Source of the DNA: Rhizophagus sp. LPA8_4_AMF
Taxonomy: Eukaryota > Glomeromycota > Glomeromycetes > Glomerales > Glomeraceae
Reading direction: 5' to 3'
Assembly: GCA_021464525.1 (NCBI GenBank)
Contig: JADRCO010000496.1
Location: 1-32,378, forward strand
DNA: 32,378 nucleotides
The notes under the pieces are model-generated. The model had not been told where the DNA came from. It did no database searches and was given only the letters and a program-made list of their open reading frames with translations. The first letter of the stretch is position 1. The number at the start of each line of letters is the position of its first letter. Shown here in pieces: positions 1 through 10,670 of the stretch. The position numbers were made by a program, and so were the translations under genes.

Positions 1-128
1 CTCATGATATATCGTTAATGTCAGTTGATAGTAGGCATGGGGGCTTGAATCTGTCCTTTCTACAAAGCTTACTTAGAGTACTTGAGTCTTCTAATATATT
101 TTTTATCATATATTCTATTTTTTAGATT
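1..128 (+). repeat. Direct repeat, copy 1 (cut by window start)
   Basis: This stretch, beginning CTCATGATATATCGTTAATG and ending near TTTTTTAGATT, recurs almost unchanged at 449-575, with a handful of substitutions and a one-base length difference. Copy 1 begins at the first base of the window, so the repeat may extend further left. The period is 448 bp. The spacer (129-448) is GC-richer than its surroundings and carries no open frame I can interpret. It could be part of a tandem repeat or the end of an interspersed element. I do not recognise the family. Confidence 0.85.
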
Positions 129-448
129 TCATGACTTACGTAAAAAGTTTTATATCTTTTTAACCATCAAAAGGCTTGGAAAATTTCTATTTAAATGGAA
201 ATTAATGATGATAATTTTATTTGTTTTTTATTATTTTGGTAAGTGGAAATGACTAAGCTGGGATGTATAAGGGATTTGTGCACCTAGAGTGCTTTGGTTA
301 TCCTCCTCTTCTAGAAGTCTGGTTACCTTAATGAGAAAAATAATATCTCAAGCTATGTCGCAGACTTCTGTATGTGGGGCCCTTCCCTTTGGTGGTGGGT
401 CTCATGTCTTATTATCAATATGACAGTACCTCTGCACGAGTTTGATCA

Positions 449-575
449 CTCATGATATATCGTTAATGTCAGTTGATAGTAGGCATGGGGGCTTGAATCT
501 GTCTTTTCTACAAAGCTTACTTAGAGTACTCGAGTCTTCTAACATATTTTTGTTATATATTTTATTTTTTAGATT
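449..575 (+). repeat. Direct repeat, copy 2
   Basis: Second copy of the ~127-bp repeat seen at 1-128. Similarity stops abruptly after AGATT at 575, where the two copies continue with unrelated AT-rich sequence, so the repeat has a definite right edge. An open frame (442-702) running through it is not conserved in copy 1 and is unlikely to be a gene. Confidence 0.85.
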
Positions 576-1489
576 ACCTTGGGCAATAAAAAATTTTGAC
601 CTAACAAGAATATTTTGGAAATTATTAACAATTTTTATTATTGAAATAAATGTGATTACAATTTGTATTTTGTGCACAATATTTTTATTTTGTAATTATT
701 AATATATTAATAATAATTCAAATATTATTTTAATAATTATGTAAATTTTTATTTATTTTATTTATTTAACAATTAGCATTACATTCTTTATGTTCATTGA
801 TATCCTGATAAGTTAGTTTTTTGAGATGGAAAGATTGCTTGTATCATTATAGAGATCGCTCAAATCCAAATAAGTATAATTGTTATGGATAATGCGGGAA
901 AATCCATTATGATGAGAATTCAGTACACCATATTTTCCAGACATTTTTTAGAATTAGATCATGGTAGATTATTTGTAGCGATCCCAAATATCCATTTTTA
1001 TTAGCATTATTTTAAGTAAAACCTGATATGGTAAAGGTATTGATGTTATTTGATAATAATTATATAAAATAAAACAATTTCGTAAAAATTAATATTTCTT
1101 ATATAACAGATTAGAGATATTTTTTGTATCTCTAATTAAATTTTATTTACGACTAATTATTTCTATACCAAATTTATTTAATAAAGTTTCAGAATTCATT
1201 TCTGCAAGTTATATACGATAATCTCCTCCATTTCAATCTCTGCGAATAAATTGTATATTTCTCTTTACCAAAATCTTTTATCAAATTCCAAAAATTTGTT
1301 CAGTAATTATGTAAAGTATTGGATAAAGAAGTTGAATCGTTGAATCTGGAGATGAAGTAGAATCAAGTTGTATATGTGATACACGATAAATGTGATGATA
1401 CGATAATGAATATGATGGTTGATGTAGATGTAGGGTTAGGTGGTGTAAATAGTATTGTTAAAACTAATATTATTTATATTCATTAAATG
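576..1489. other. AT-rich stretch, nothing recognised
   Basis: Low-complexity AT-rich DNA with stops in all frames. I saw no gene, RNA gene or clear repeat. Confidence 0.5.
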
Positions 1490-2030
1490 ATGAAATATCT
1501 ATTGGCCGGTGAAGGTGATTTTGTTGGTGTAATTTTTAAAGACTTTTCCTATTTTAGCGATGCGGTAGCGGAACTTCATAATCACAAAAAAAGAGTATAT
1601 TAAATTATTTTAAAGAAACATTAAAAATCAAAATATATTTCATTCGTCCACATTGATGAATGTAATGTAGTAAGTGGTAAATGTCTATTATCTTTAACAA
1701 TATTCTGTTTTATGAATGCTATGATATTCACGCTTTTTTTGCTTTAAGTTTTTATAAATGTTCCCTTTCATAAGATCAACGGTGCTCTTTTTAAGATTTT
1801 AAGACCAATTTTCTTTTTCGTTGCTTTAATGTTGGCTGATCGTCATAAATTCATCATTTCGATTTTGACATAAAATTGGTGGTGACAAAAACAAATTTCA
1901 TGGTAAATCTTTTTATCAAATCGCTGGTCACGTGAAAAATAAGAAACACTGCGTAGATTTGTGTGAATGTAAATGTCCTCTCTACAATAATGAATTTGTC
2001 TTTTCTTATTTATTGGTGTTATTAAAATAA
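1490..2030 (+). pseudogene. Decayed coding remnant, unidentified
   Basis: Two short open stretches look protein-like against the AT-rich background. The first (1490-1603) starts with ATG and reads MKYLLAGEGDFVGVIFKDF, continuing for 37 residues to a stop. The second (1869-2030) is open between stops and contains a cysteine cluster, HCVDLCECKCPLYNN, followed by a hydrophobic end. They lie in the same orientation and could be pieces of one dead gene. I do not recognise the family. They could also be chance open frames; the cysteine cluster is the best argument against that. Confidence 0.25.
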
Positions 2031-3612
2031 CTATACGGATATAAGCAAATGAAGAACAATGATAAAAAAGAACTCTTTAATATAAAGTGAATTTTTTAAT
2101 ACATATTGTGTACTATAATTAGTTATATAAAGCCAACGTAATAAGGGCTTCATCATGAATTATAGGTCTCATAAAATCTTTTTTAGAAAATGTCAATCAT
2201 TTTCAATAGTAAAATTGGTGATACTAGTATCAATGGGTCGTAATAATAGACACGAAAGAAGAATATGATGCTTTTTTTCTATAAATTGAATCACAATTTT
2301 TTAATAAACTTTATTATTAATTAAACCATGATAAATACAATTACTATTCTTAGGAAACGAATTTAGTTATCACAACGCTTTTCTTTCATGTTCCACTTAA
2401 TTTTTTTAGTGAAAATAATGATATTAGACAATATAATACAGTATGTTACAGAAAGAATTTTCGCTGATTTATTTTCATAAAAAAAATATACTGTTTATAT
2501 ATAAAATAATAATAATTTTAGACCTATTAAATCATTTATTATTTATAATGGAATAAATGAATTTTGATTTTCTCTGCTCATAAAATTCTTAATTAATAAT
2601 TACTATTTAGTAATGCAACGTGATAATTATTATTTATGATATAATTACTAATTACTATTTATATTAGTCCTCCTTAAATAATAATTATTATTTAGACTTC
2701 GACAATGACAATCCATAACGAGGAAACAAGACAAAAATCAATTCCTTTTTTCTCAGGCAATTATTACATGCATGTCTTACAAATTTTGATCATTTCCAAA
2801 TTTATAGTTGAATCAATCTCTTGTTTTGTTTGTTTGTTTTTAAAGTTTTTTTATAAAATAAAATAAAAAGCAAAAAAATTAATTAAATTATATAATACTA
2901 AATAAAACAATAATAATAAAGATTCGTAATTAAAGTAATATAATATATTAAACATTAATTTATTTCGTCAATAACAACAGATAAAGGAATTCTTTATAAA
3001 TCAATTACTAAATTTAAAGTATAATACTAGGCACGAATCCCAGGTCGACAAAGAAACCTTAATTTAAATAATACTAATTTAATTCATAATTATATATACC
3101 TTTGTTGAGGTGAACAGAAAAAATATTTATCCGCGTGGGGATTTGGGGTCATGATTTGCAAGGGGATTTGACGCAATGGTTTGCTATGCAATTTTGTGTG
3201 TAATCACTAATGAGTAAAAAGGTCTTTATTAAGGAATTCTTTATAATTTATACGTAACAAAATTTTTTTTAAAATAATTGACGTCAAGAAATAGTTTTAT
3301 TTTACAAAATGGAAGATTTTAAATATTATAAGATGCGTTCCATAAAAAGATATCAAGTCTTATTTCAAACAATAAGAAACTTTACAAATTTATTGACTTT
3401 ACTATTATCCTTGTATTGCAAACAAAAAGATAATCATTAGTAGATATCAGATGAAATTAAAAGTATAAATACATTTGAATTTTCCGCTATCCTCAAAAGT
3501 TCATACACTAATTTTATTAATAATCTATTTAATAACAATTAATAATTTTCTTCCACAATCTCATATATACTGTATTACTACACAAAATCTCACATATATT
3601 ACTATAAAAAAA
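2031..3612. other. AT-rich intergenic stretch, nothing recognised
   Basis: Long runs of A and T and simple ATT/AAT patches. A hydrophobic open stretch just before 3613 would require a TTG start and is probably untranslated leader or chance. Confidence 0.5.
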
Positions 3613-4694
3613 ATGAATCGTAAAGCGCTAATATGCCAATTTGATAAAAAGGCCGAATACGAACATTATAATGATGCATTGGACTCCATCAAATCGAATT
3701 ACATAGTGAAATTCGATATAATGGAACCATCCGTTCCATTAGTAAAATTTGTCAAAAATCCATTATATCAAGAAATCTGTTATATCGAGGGTAAATATAT
3801 AAAGTACTATGATATTGATGTGATTACAGCTTTAAGAGCAATGTCAGCTGTAATTTTATATTCACCATCACGATTTGGTAATACACCTGAAAACCATTTA
3901 AAAATGGAGTTGTGGGCAAAATTTTTTCCAATATCTTCACTTTTCATCACCATAGCATGGATCTTGCTTAATTAAAGGTCAACGTGCTAAAGAAGGACTT
4001 GCAGTATCAGATTTTGCTGCAGTTGTTCAAATATGGATGGGAATCAGTATCCATTTTTTCTTATTGAATTTCAAAATGAAGAGACAGCTACACACAAAGA
4101 TAGATAAAATTGTCTCTGTATCAGAAGCTGCATTTTTTAATTTCTTAGTATTTTCATTAAACGTAAAAAAAATGGACAGAGTTATATTTTCATTTCTATA
4201 CGGGTGCAACTTTATCATTAGTAGTTGATTATTTACTTATCTTAATTTAATAACTTCTTCATTTGAATTAAATCAAATTTTGATATCAGCAAACAACCTC
4301 ATTGAAAGGGAGGTTAATGAAACAATTTTACATGTAGCATTGGTCAGTGGACTACTATCAGTTTCAGTAAACTTATTCCCATTTTAAAGAAGAAAATTCA
4401 GCTCTTATTTATGTTTACAAAAAGGAACATGTACTTAGACTGAAGCAAGATGATATGGAAAACAGTGTGAAAGATGTTTTACGTTTGATAACATATCTTC
4501 AAGAGACCATTTGTGAAGATGGATTATGGATTAAACACATATTAAATAGGAAGCTTAAACCGAATAATACTAAGTTAAAATTAAAAGATGCAATACCAGA
4601 ATAACCAGTAAATGCTGAAAAATCTCGTACGAGTAAAGCATTTACTCCACCTTCACAACGAGTGAAATATCTTATTAAAGATATTTCAGAATAA
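3613..4694 (+). pseudogene. Broken gene for an unidentified membrane protein
   Basis: I do not recognise the family. From the first in-frame ATG (3613) a frame of 120 residues runs to a stop at 3975 (MNRKALICQFDKKAEYEHYN at the start). Protein-like sequence then continues in shifted frames: KGQRAKEGLAVSDFAAVVQI (about 3976-4036), a hydrophobic stretch TGATLSLVVDYLLILI near 4201-4250, SSFELNQILISANNLIERE, and a soluble C-terminal part ending RVKYLIKDISE at 4694. At least three frameshifts or stops interrupt it, including a stop after DAIPE near 4602. The hydrophobic segments suggest a membrane protein with a charged C-terminal tail. Unrecognised introns could explain part of the frame changes, but the internal stop in the tail is intact in the duplicate (4762-5134), so decay is the better reading. 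Confidence 0.5.
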
Positions 4695-4761
4695 AGACTT
4701 AATATAATTCACAACTTTATAAAATAAAATTATAGAATTTTTTACTTGATTATATTACATT

Positions 4762-5134
4762 CTTATTTACAAAAAGAAGCATGTATTTAGACTGAGGTAA
4801 GATGATATGGAAAACAGTGTGGAAGATGCTCTACGTTTGATAAAATATCTTCAAGAATCAAGAGACCATGTCGTAAATGAATTTTTATTTATTTTTATTT
4901 TTTTATCAATTTAATTTTTTTTTTATCGATATTTATATATATTTTTATGTTTGTGAAGATGGATTATGGATTAGACACATATTAAATAGGAAGCTTAAAC
5001 TGAATAATACTAAATTAAAATTAAGAGATGCAATACCAGAATTACCAGTAAATGCTGAAAAATCTCGTACAAGTAAAGCATTTACTCCACCTTCACAACG
5101 AGTGAAATATCTTATTAAAGATATTTCAGAATAA
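4762..5134 (+). pseudogene. Tandem partial duplicate of the preceding gene's 3' end
   Basis: This repeats the stretch starting near 4403 and including the DNA after its stop (to about 5198), so the copies form a head-to-tail partial duplication. Encoded sequence includes DDMENSVEDALRLIKYLQE and later CEDGLWIRHILNRKLKLNN, ending in the same RVKYLIKDISE. It differs in two ways. It keeps DAIPELPVNAEK where the first copy has a stop. It also carries about 85 extra T-rich bases (about 4865-4950) between LQESRDH and CEDGLW, while the first copy reads straight through as LQETICEDGLW. The extra piece has GTAAAT at its left and AG at its right like an intron, but simple splicing there does not restore the frame. 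The copy lacks a 5' end and is probably not functional. Confidence 0.5.
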
Positions 5135-5311
5135 AGACTTAATATAATTCACAACTTCATAAAATAAAATTAATAGAATTTTTACTTGATTATATTACCA
5201 GTTACGTTTTATGTCTTCGTTATGATAGTAATTCATGATCATCCATATTTTGTTTTTTAAATAAATTTTTGAATCAAAACATAAAATTAATCTATCTTAA
5301 GATTGAATTCA

Positions 5312-5432
5312 CTGACTCATACCCCTGCAGGAAGATTGGCCCGTTGGGTCATGAAGTTTCAGCCTTACGACTTTTAAATCATCCATCGCGCTGGAAAGAA
5401 CCATACCAACATTGATAGTTTATCATGGATAC
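5312..5432 (+). pseudogene. Ty3/gypsy-type retrotransposon RNase H remnant
   Basis: One frame reads GRLARWVMKFQPYDF, then a TAA stop, then IIHRAGKNHTNIDSLSW. This is the end of the RNase H domain of Ty3/gypsy-type pol, where the usual pattern is GRLARW..LQPYDF.I.HR.G..N..ADALSR. The stop within the motif and the lack of any recognisable pol sequence on either side show that it is a dead fragment of about 40 codons. It is evidence of past LTR retrotransposition at the locus and has no present function. Confidence 0.75.
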
Positions 5433-5437
5433 ATTAA

Positions 5438-6697
5438 AAGTCTTACAAAATTAACATTTTTTTCATCGGAACGCGTATTTGGACGACACTTCTTAACGGA
5501 AAAAGGTGATAAAATTGATTAATTCTGTATAATACATATTGTATTCAAGTAGTTTATTTTCGGAAATCTTATTTTCATTTTTAATTTTTAAATGACATAA
5601 ATTATATTATTTATAAATTATAATTTCACATTAGTACTTGTCGAATAGTGTCAAAGACTTCTAAATTCGCTTAGTCTAATTTCACAAGGATACAGTGGAT
5701 CATGTGGTAGTGAAAATTAGTCAGTGATGCATTTATTAATTTTTTTTATTAATACATATTTTTATTTAATAATGCATGTTATTGCACATAGTTATTCTCG
5801 AACGCTTTATAACGTGCGTATTAAATTTAAGTAATTTGTGAAAATTTCGAGTATACGCTAAGTAGGCACTTCAAATTTCTATATGTTGAGTACAAGTAAT
5901 CAAGTTGCTAAAATATGTGTAAATCCGAAGTTGAATATATAACAGATAACCTTAATTATTATAATAAATTAATTTAATGATCCAAACATTTATATGAGGA
6001 ATTTTTATTTTAACAAATTTTATTATACAAATTGAAATGAACAAAGGAAAATTTTTACAGAAAGAACGCGGCCTTTTCCCTTTCAAATTGTGGATATAAG
6101 TACTAAATTAAAGTAAAGATAATTACAATATGCAAATTTCAAATATTACGATTAAAAATATTTTTTTTTTCCACTTTATTCTCACCATATTATATTTTAT
6201 TTATAATCGCACATAAATAGTTTTTTTTTCATTTTTTTTTATTTCAAATTTGTTCAATAAACAAATAAATTAATGGGCAGATCAAAAAAATTTCGTAATT
6301 TTGTGTGACAATAAAAAGTTTTTATCGCGGATATCGAAAAAATGACGGAAACTTTAGAAAAGGGGATTTTATGATGATTATCAACTTGATATTTATTCTA
6401 GAATGATTTGTTCTTGGCACTTCTAAATTATAATATTACTATACTAAATATAGAATTTTGCTAAAATTGTCTGCGTATGGCGTGATAGATCGATATAGTA
6501 ATTTTCATAATTTTCATATGTTTATTTAATTGACGATTTCTATCTGTACATGGGTGTACGAAGGCACAGTGTGACAAAATATCTTGAACCTAATCCTCAA
6601 ACACACTTTAACTACAATGTCTAACTGGATCTTTTTAACACAGCGTATGGTAGAATTAGATCCTGTATTCAAAGTAATGTAAATAAATAAATAAAAA
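5438..6697. other. AT-rich intergenic stretch, nothing recognised
   Basis: Many poly-T and poly-A runs and stops in all frames. No gene, RNA gene or paired terminal repeat was found. Confidence 0.5.
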
Positions 6698-6875
6698 CGC
6701 CTTTATAAAAGTTTATTCCGTGTTTTTTTATTCCATGTTATTTCCGTAATGTATCATATTCATGGAATTTATAATCTTAAATCATGGAAATTATCTAAGT
6801 TGCTTAGATTTTTAATTATTTTTCCATAAATGTATCATATTTACAGAAATTCGGATAAAACTTTTTACGGGGACG
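6698..6875. mobile_element. MITE, family A, copy 1
   Basis: About 178 bp with imperfect terminal inverted repeats. The left end reads CGCCTTTATAAAAGTTTATT and the right end, read from the other strand, CGTCCCCGTAAAAAGTTTTA. The interior repeats TTTCCGTAAT/ATGGAAAT-type words. The element at 26587-26774 has the same kind of ends (CCC.GTAAAAA..) and interior, so the two belong to one non-coding family. There is no coding capacity. It lies downstream of the F-box gene at 7559-9034. Confidence 0.55.
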
Positions 6876-7558
6876 TTTGACTTCTTGAAAAAAAAAAATT
6901 AACTTTAATATCATATGTATAATTCTCGCTAGAATTAAAGTTTAAGGTACAGTAATCTCGATTCAAAATTTAAATTTTTATCAACTTTTTAAAAACCCTC
7001 GTATGAAGCTCTTGTATCTATAAAGCTGTTTTCCGATCAATTCCGCTCCGCATGACTTCATTTTATTAAAAATTTATTGAGGTAATTTGTGTATATCACA
7101 AAACTTTCTCTATTAATGTACAAAATTATTGGTAACTCTTCTTCCTATATTCTCTGTACTGACAAAAAAAAAAAAAAATCTTTTTTTTTAGTAAATAAAG
7201 TGATAATTTGTTAGCATTATTATTGGATTGTCCCCTTACAATCATAACTTGTAATCAATCATACATCCGAGAATAAAAATTGTACGCTAAAAATACATGC
7301 TTACATAATCAATTTTTGATTTATTTATTTCTTGATTGCAGTTATTTATTTATAAATACTGCGCATTGAATTTTAATAAAAGCATATATTACCTTAAAGA
7401 GAGTCATTCTTAAAAATGCAAATTTTTCAATATTTACGGAATTTTAATTTATTAAAAACACAAAATATTATTTTACAATATACATAAAAAAAAAGAAAAG
7501 AAAAGAAAAGAAATAATCTAAAGAGAATTTACTAAATTATCTTTCGCTTAATAATAAT
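6876..7558. other. 3' flank of the first F-box gene
   Basis: AT-rich DNA without coding signal. It should hold the 3' untranslated region and polyadenylation signals of the minus-strand gene starting at 9034. I could not place these with confidence. Confidence 0.4.
7485..7513 (+). repeat. Simple A/GAAAA repeat
   Basis: Run of A followed by four to five units of GAAAA, about 45 bp beyond the stop codon of the minus-strand F-box gene. Read on the gene's strand it is a pyrimidine (TTTTC) tract within its 3' flank. Confidence 0.8.
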
Positions 7559-9034
7559 CTATCTAAAGTATATATTTCTTTCAAAATCACATCTAAAATC
7601 TTTGATCACTCCGTTATTTTTGTATTTATCAATTAATTTCATATATTCTTCTCCATTATAAACAGAATCAGATGTAATTATGGTAAGTGCAGGTCGACCC
7701 TTCCAATTTTCTAAGAAAAATTCCAAATTCTTTAAAGAAAATCTAAAATAATCAAAAAATCTAATTTCCCTTAAATTTGTCGGAGCTGATCTAATTAATA
7801 CTTTTAATAATTCTTCACCATTTGCCATAATTTTTTCATAAGTTTCTCTCTCATAAATATTCGATATAATTAGTAATACCGATTTCAAATTTTTACATAC
7901 TTTTAATAATTCTTCAAATTCAGCGAAATGTTCTTTTGATGACGAAAATAAAAGGGATAAATATTCTATCGAAGGACAATTTTTATAAATTTTACGTATA
8001 AATATTAAAGAATCCTTATCAAAGTCATTATCTCTATAATAATAATAATAATAATATTTTAATAAAATTTCTTTTATATGCCCTCCACTATTTTCAATCA
8101 TAGAAGCTGCTGTATTCATTTTAATGTAATCTATATTAAGAATTTCAAGGTCATTATATATCGAAGTTTTTAATTGTTCTTCTTTAATTAAAATAAAATC
8201 ACCAATTATTAAAGATTTTAATTTAGAAAATTTTGGAAGTATCTTTTGTAAAAATGTATGATCACAACCATCAATAAATTGAAAATATATTATTAAATGA
8301 TTAATATTATCAGCTTTTTTCGTTAATGCAAAAAAAATTTTATCATAAGGACTTTCTATAAAACAATCTCCTTCAATATTATCTTTCCATTGAAAATATT
8401 TTAAATTTTCCTGAAATTCAATTAATTTAACAATTCCGTGATTAGGTTTTAAATCCTTATTAATAATTATGAGCCTTTGAATACGGCGACAAACACGCGC
8501 CAATCCATAAAAGTATGAAGAATCAATAGATGTGTCACATTTTAGTTCACTAAGTGATCCAAGACAAGTAGATTCAGGAAAATAAAATATTTGGTGTTTA
8601 AGTGACATCATATTCAAATATTTCATATCCCGACATTTCTTTATCAAGAGACTGTAAATTTCTTGCTGAAACAGAAATTGATCATATACCGAAGTAGTCC
8701 CAATAGAAATGATATCGTTCATAATTTCTACGTTGATGCTTTTACAGAAAGATAAATAATTGGATGAAAGCGATTGGTATGAAGTTGAAGGTAATTGAAT
8801 TCCTTGTCCTTTTAAAAATTCTTTAGTATTATTAGGTAAATCGAAAGTAATTATTATGAATAATGAATTTTTATTGCTATAATTAATATCATAGCGCCAA
8901 GGATTTTTCCATAAAATTGGAATCACGGTTTCAAACCAACGTTTATTAACCATAAGACATGAAAAGAGAGATTTTGGATCATTTTGCAATTCTTCAAATA
9001 CCAAGAAAAGAGTATCTTTATTGAGTTGGGACAT
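7559..9034 (-). CDS. F-box/leucine-rich protein, paralogue 1
   Basis: Intact single-exon gene of 491 aa. Residues 4-49 form an F-box-like N-terminus (LNKDTLFLVFEELQ, then SLFSCLMVNKRWFE and IPILWKNPWRY). In this fold the segment binds Skp1 and docks the protein in an SCF ubiquitin ligase. The rest is an irregular leucine-rich body with blocks shared by all paralogues here, for example FYFPES, CDTSIDSSYFYGLARVC, NSGGHIKEI and WKGRPALTI; its target is unknown. Residues 327-333 are seven tyrosines encoded by an uninterrupted ATA/TAT trinucleotide run (8036-8056), just after the NSGGH block where all paralogues vary. The ATG at 9034 aligns with the other family starts. A GTGAAACATT promoter box lies 173-191 bp upstream. 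The F-box assignment is by pattern; the degradation role is inferred. Confidence 0.9.
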   Translation of the reverse strand: MSQLNKDTLFLVFEELQNDPKSLFSCLMVNKRWFETVIPILWKNPWRYDINYSNKNSLFIIITFDLPNNTKEFLKGQGIQLPSTSYQSLSSNYLSFCKSINVEIMNDIISIGTTSVYDQFLFQQEIYSLLIKKCRDMKYLNMMSLKHQIFYFPESTCLGSLSELKCDTSIDSSYFYGLARVCRRIQRLIIINKDLKPNHGIVKLIEFQENLKYFQWKDNIEGDCFIESPYDKIFFALTKKADNINHLIIYFQFIDGCDHTFLQKILPKFSKLKSLIIGDFILIKEEQLKTSIYNDLEILNIDYIKMNTAASMIENSGGHIKEILLKYYYYYYYRDNDFDKDSLIFIRKIYKNCPSIEYLSLLFSSSKEHFAEFEELLKVCKNLKSVLLIISNIYERETYEKIMANGEELLKVLIRSAPTNLREIRFFDYFRFSLKNLEFFLENWKGRPALTIITSDSVYNGEEYMKLIDKYKNNGVIKDFRCDFERNIYFR

Positions 9035-9183
9035 TATTTTATTTATTTATTTATTTTTTTTTTTTTTTTAAAAAAAATTATAATATAAATGTATATAATA
9101 TGCCTTGAAATTCCGCAGTATGTCAAGTATATTGGGATTTTTTTCTTTTTTCTAGTGATGAAATATGATTTTATTAAAATAGG

Positions 9184-9225
9184 ATTATATTCGTGCGACC
9201 GTGTTGCTGATCTGCAATGTTTCAC
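9184..9225 (-). promoter_or_regulatory. Family promoter box of paralogue 1
   Basis: On the minus strand, GTGAAACATTGCAGATCAG (9207-9225) matches the box upstream of the plus-strand paralogues (GTGAAACATTATTTGATCAG at 27146). An AT-rich AATATAAT (about 9184-9191) follows in the TATA position, roughly 150 bp before the ATG. The C/GGGAG word seen in most other copies is not clear here. Confidence 0.6.
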
Positions 9226-9889
9226 TAGGTATTTCACAATAATCAACAAACATTACGTTATTTGTCAACGAGTTTTTACAGTACTTTTAAAGAATGCAAT
9301 GTAAGAGGCGTTTCATAATACTCCATCATATAGAACTGCCAATTTGTGCTTTTGTTACTTATTTATTTATTTATTTATCTGTATATTTCATATGGTATTT
9401 TTCAACAAGGATTTGTAGATAACTTGCATGAAATTATAGGTCATATGCAAGAACAATTTACCCTGCATACCCTGCATAATTTAAAAGACGAAATTAGTTA
9501 TTCTTTGTATTCTTGTAAAGAAATCGTTATATATTTTGGTTAAAGGGACCTACTTACTTTGGAAATTAGAGTCAGATATGATTCTGCTTACAAAATTTTA
9601 AAATTTGTAGTTAATCAGTTGAATAATTTTAATTATTTCGATTTTTTACGACTCGTCATGATCTATTTCGATCCTTTTTTTTTTCAAAGATTTTGAAAAA
9701 ATTTACATTGATGTACGCGATAAAATTGATATCGAGAGAGAATGATCATTGTTCTTTAAATATTAACAATCGAATTTTTTTATATATTGTTCGATATTTA
9801 CAATAAAAATTTACTATATAAAGTTTGTTATCTTCTTTTTATTATAGATATATGGTTAGAATTTTTTTTTCTCGTCATTGTATGTTATT
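9226..9889. other. Upstream flank of paralogue 1, no clear gene
   Basis: One short open stretch (about 9391-9543, containing FVDNLHEIIGHMQEQF) lacks an ATG-led frame of its own and matches nothing I know. It contains a doubled TACCCTGCA. The rest is AT-rich. Confidence 0.35.
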
Positions 9890-9923
9890 ATTGAACGGGT
9901 GACCGATTTAGTACCCGTTCAAT
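9890..9923. repeat. Perfect 11-bp inverted repeat (hairpin)
   Basis: ATTGAACGGGT at 9890-9900 is mirrored by ACCCGTTCAAT at 9913-9923, with a 12-base loop. It stands out for its GC content in AT-rich DNA. It may be a remnant of a small foldback or MITE end. No function can be assigned. Confidence 0.6.
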
Positions 9924-10444
9924 CATATCGTAAGGAACAGATGCAGATCCGGCCTCTAAGCCTCAATGAGATATCTTTTTAGAATTCTTCTTTCTCTCAA
10001 ATTGGTTTAGTACAAATTAGGTATTCCTTTTTTTAATATTTCCAAAATTATTTTATCATGTTTTTTTCAGTAAATCTTAAACTATTTCGTGATTATTTAC
10101 TTAAATTTATATTTAATGACGAATTTGTCGATTTGTCTATGCGCTAATGCATTATAAGTTAAAGGGTGAATGTATCACGAAGATCGGCTTTAGCTTTTTG
10201 GGTAGGCATTAATTGGAATTCGAAAAAAAAAATTCCGATGGCAAGGTTGGGTTCGGTAGTTTACTATGGTAGGTAGGGAGCCAGTAGTCCTTTTTATTTT
10301 ATAATTTTTTGTATTAATGGTTTTGTACTGTTTGCTTTATTACTTTAATAAATTGACTTACAATCTTAGTTTTTTTAAAAAAAAGTAAAAGAAAAAAAAA
10401 TCCGATGAAATTATTTTAAGGGAACTCTCATTGTATATTTGCGT
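9924..10444. other. Non-coding stretch with a GC-richer patch
   Basis: About 10150-10290 is richer in G and C than its surroundings (GCAAGGTTGGGTTCGGTAGT and nearby) and is followed by a T-rich tail with TTTAATAAATTGAC. It may be the end of an interspersed element or a decayed transcript end. No open frame supports a gene. Confidence 0.3.
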
Positions 10445-10670
10445 TTACATCTGATTTCATAATATACGGGACACCCATCATTTTTACTCCATGCCGAGAG
10501 AAACTCGGTATAACTCAGAATAAAAACTACACCACTGTGTTCTGACCAGTGCTCCGAATATAACAATATAGTTTTTACCTTATTCTGAACTTTACCGAGT
10601 TTTACCGAATGTACCGAGGTGTCTCTCGGTATGTGACTAGGTGTCCCGTATATTATGAAATCAACTGTAA
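10445..10670. mobile_element. MITE with perfect 24-bp terminal inverted repeat
   Basis: Bases 10452-10475 (starting TGATTTCATAATATACGGGA) are exactly the reverse complement of 10640-10663. With two mismatches the pairing extends outward to about 10445 and 10670 (TTACA / TGTAA). The interior is itself partly palindromic, with CCGAGAGAAACTCGGT on one side and ACCGAGTTTTACCGA and GTCTCTCGGT on the other. It is ~226 bp long and non-coding. I saw no clear target-site duplication, so the superfamily is open. Confidence 0.8.

Noticed and set aside
442-702. 86-codon frame through the second direct repeat
   Set aside because: The other repeat copy does not keep the frame, and the rest is low-complexity hydrophobic.
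4865-4950. A functional intron in the duplicated gene end
   Set aside because: It has GTAAAT and AG at its edges, but removing it does not join the flanking frames, so I did not annotate an intron.
9089-9304. 71-codon frame upstream of paralogue 1
   Set aside because: It overlaps the promoter box on the opposite strand and contains no recognisable motif.
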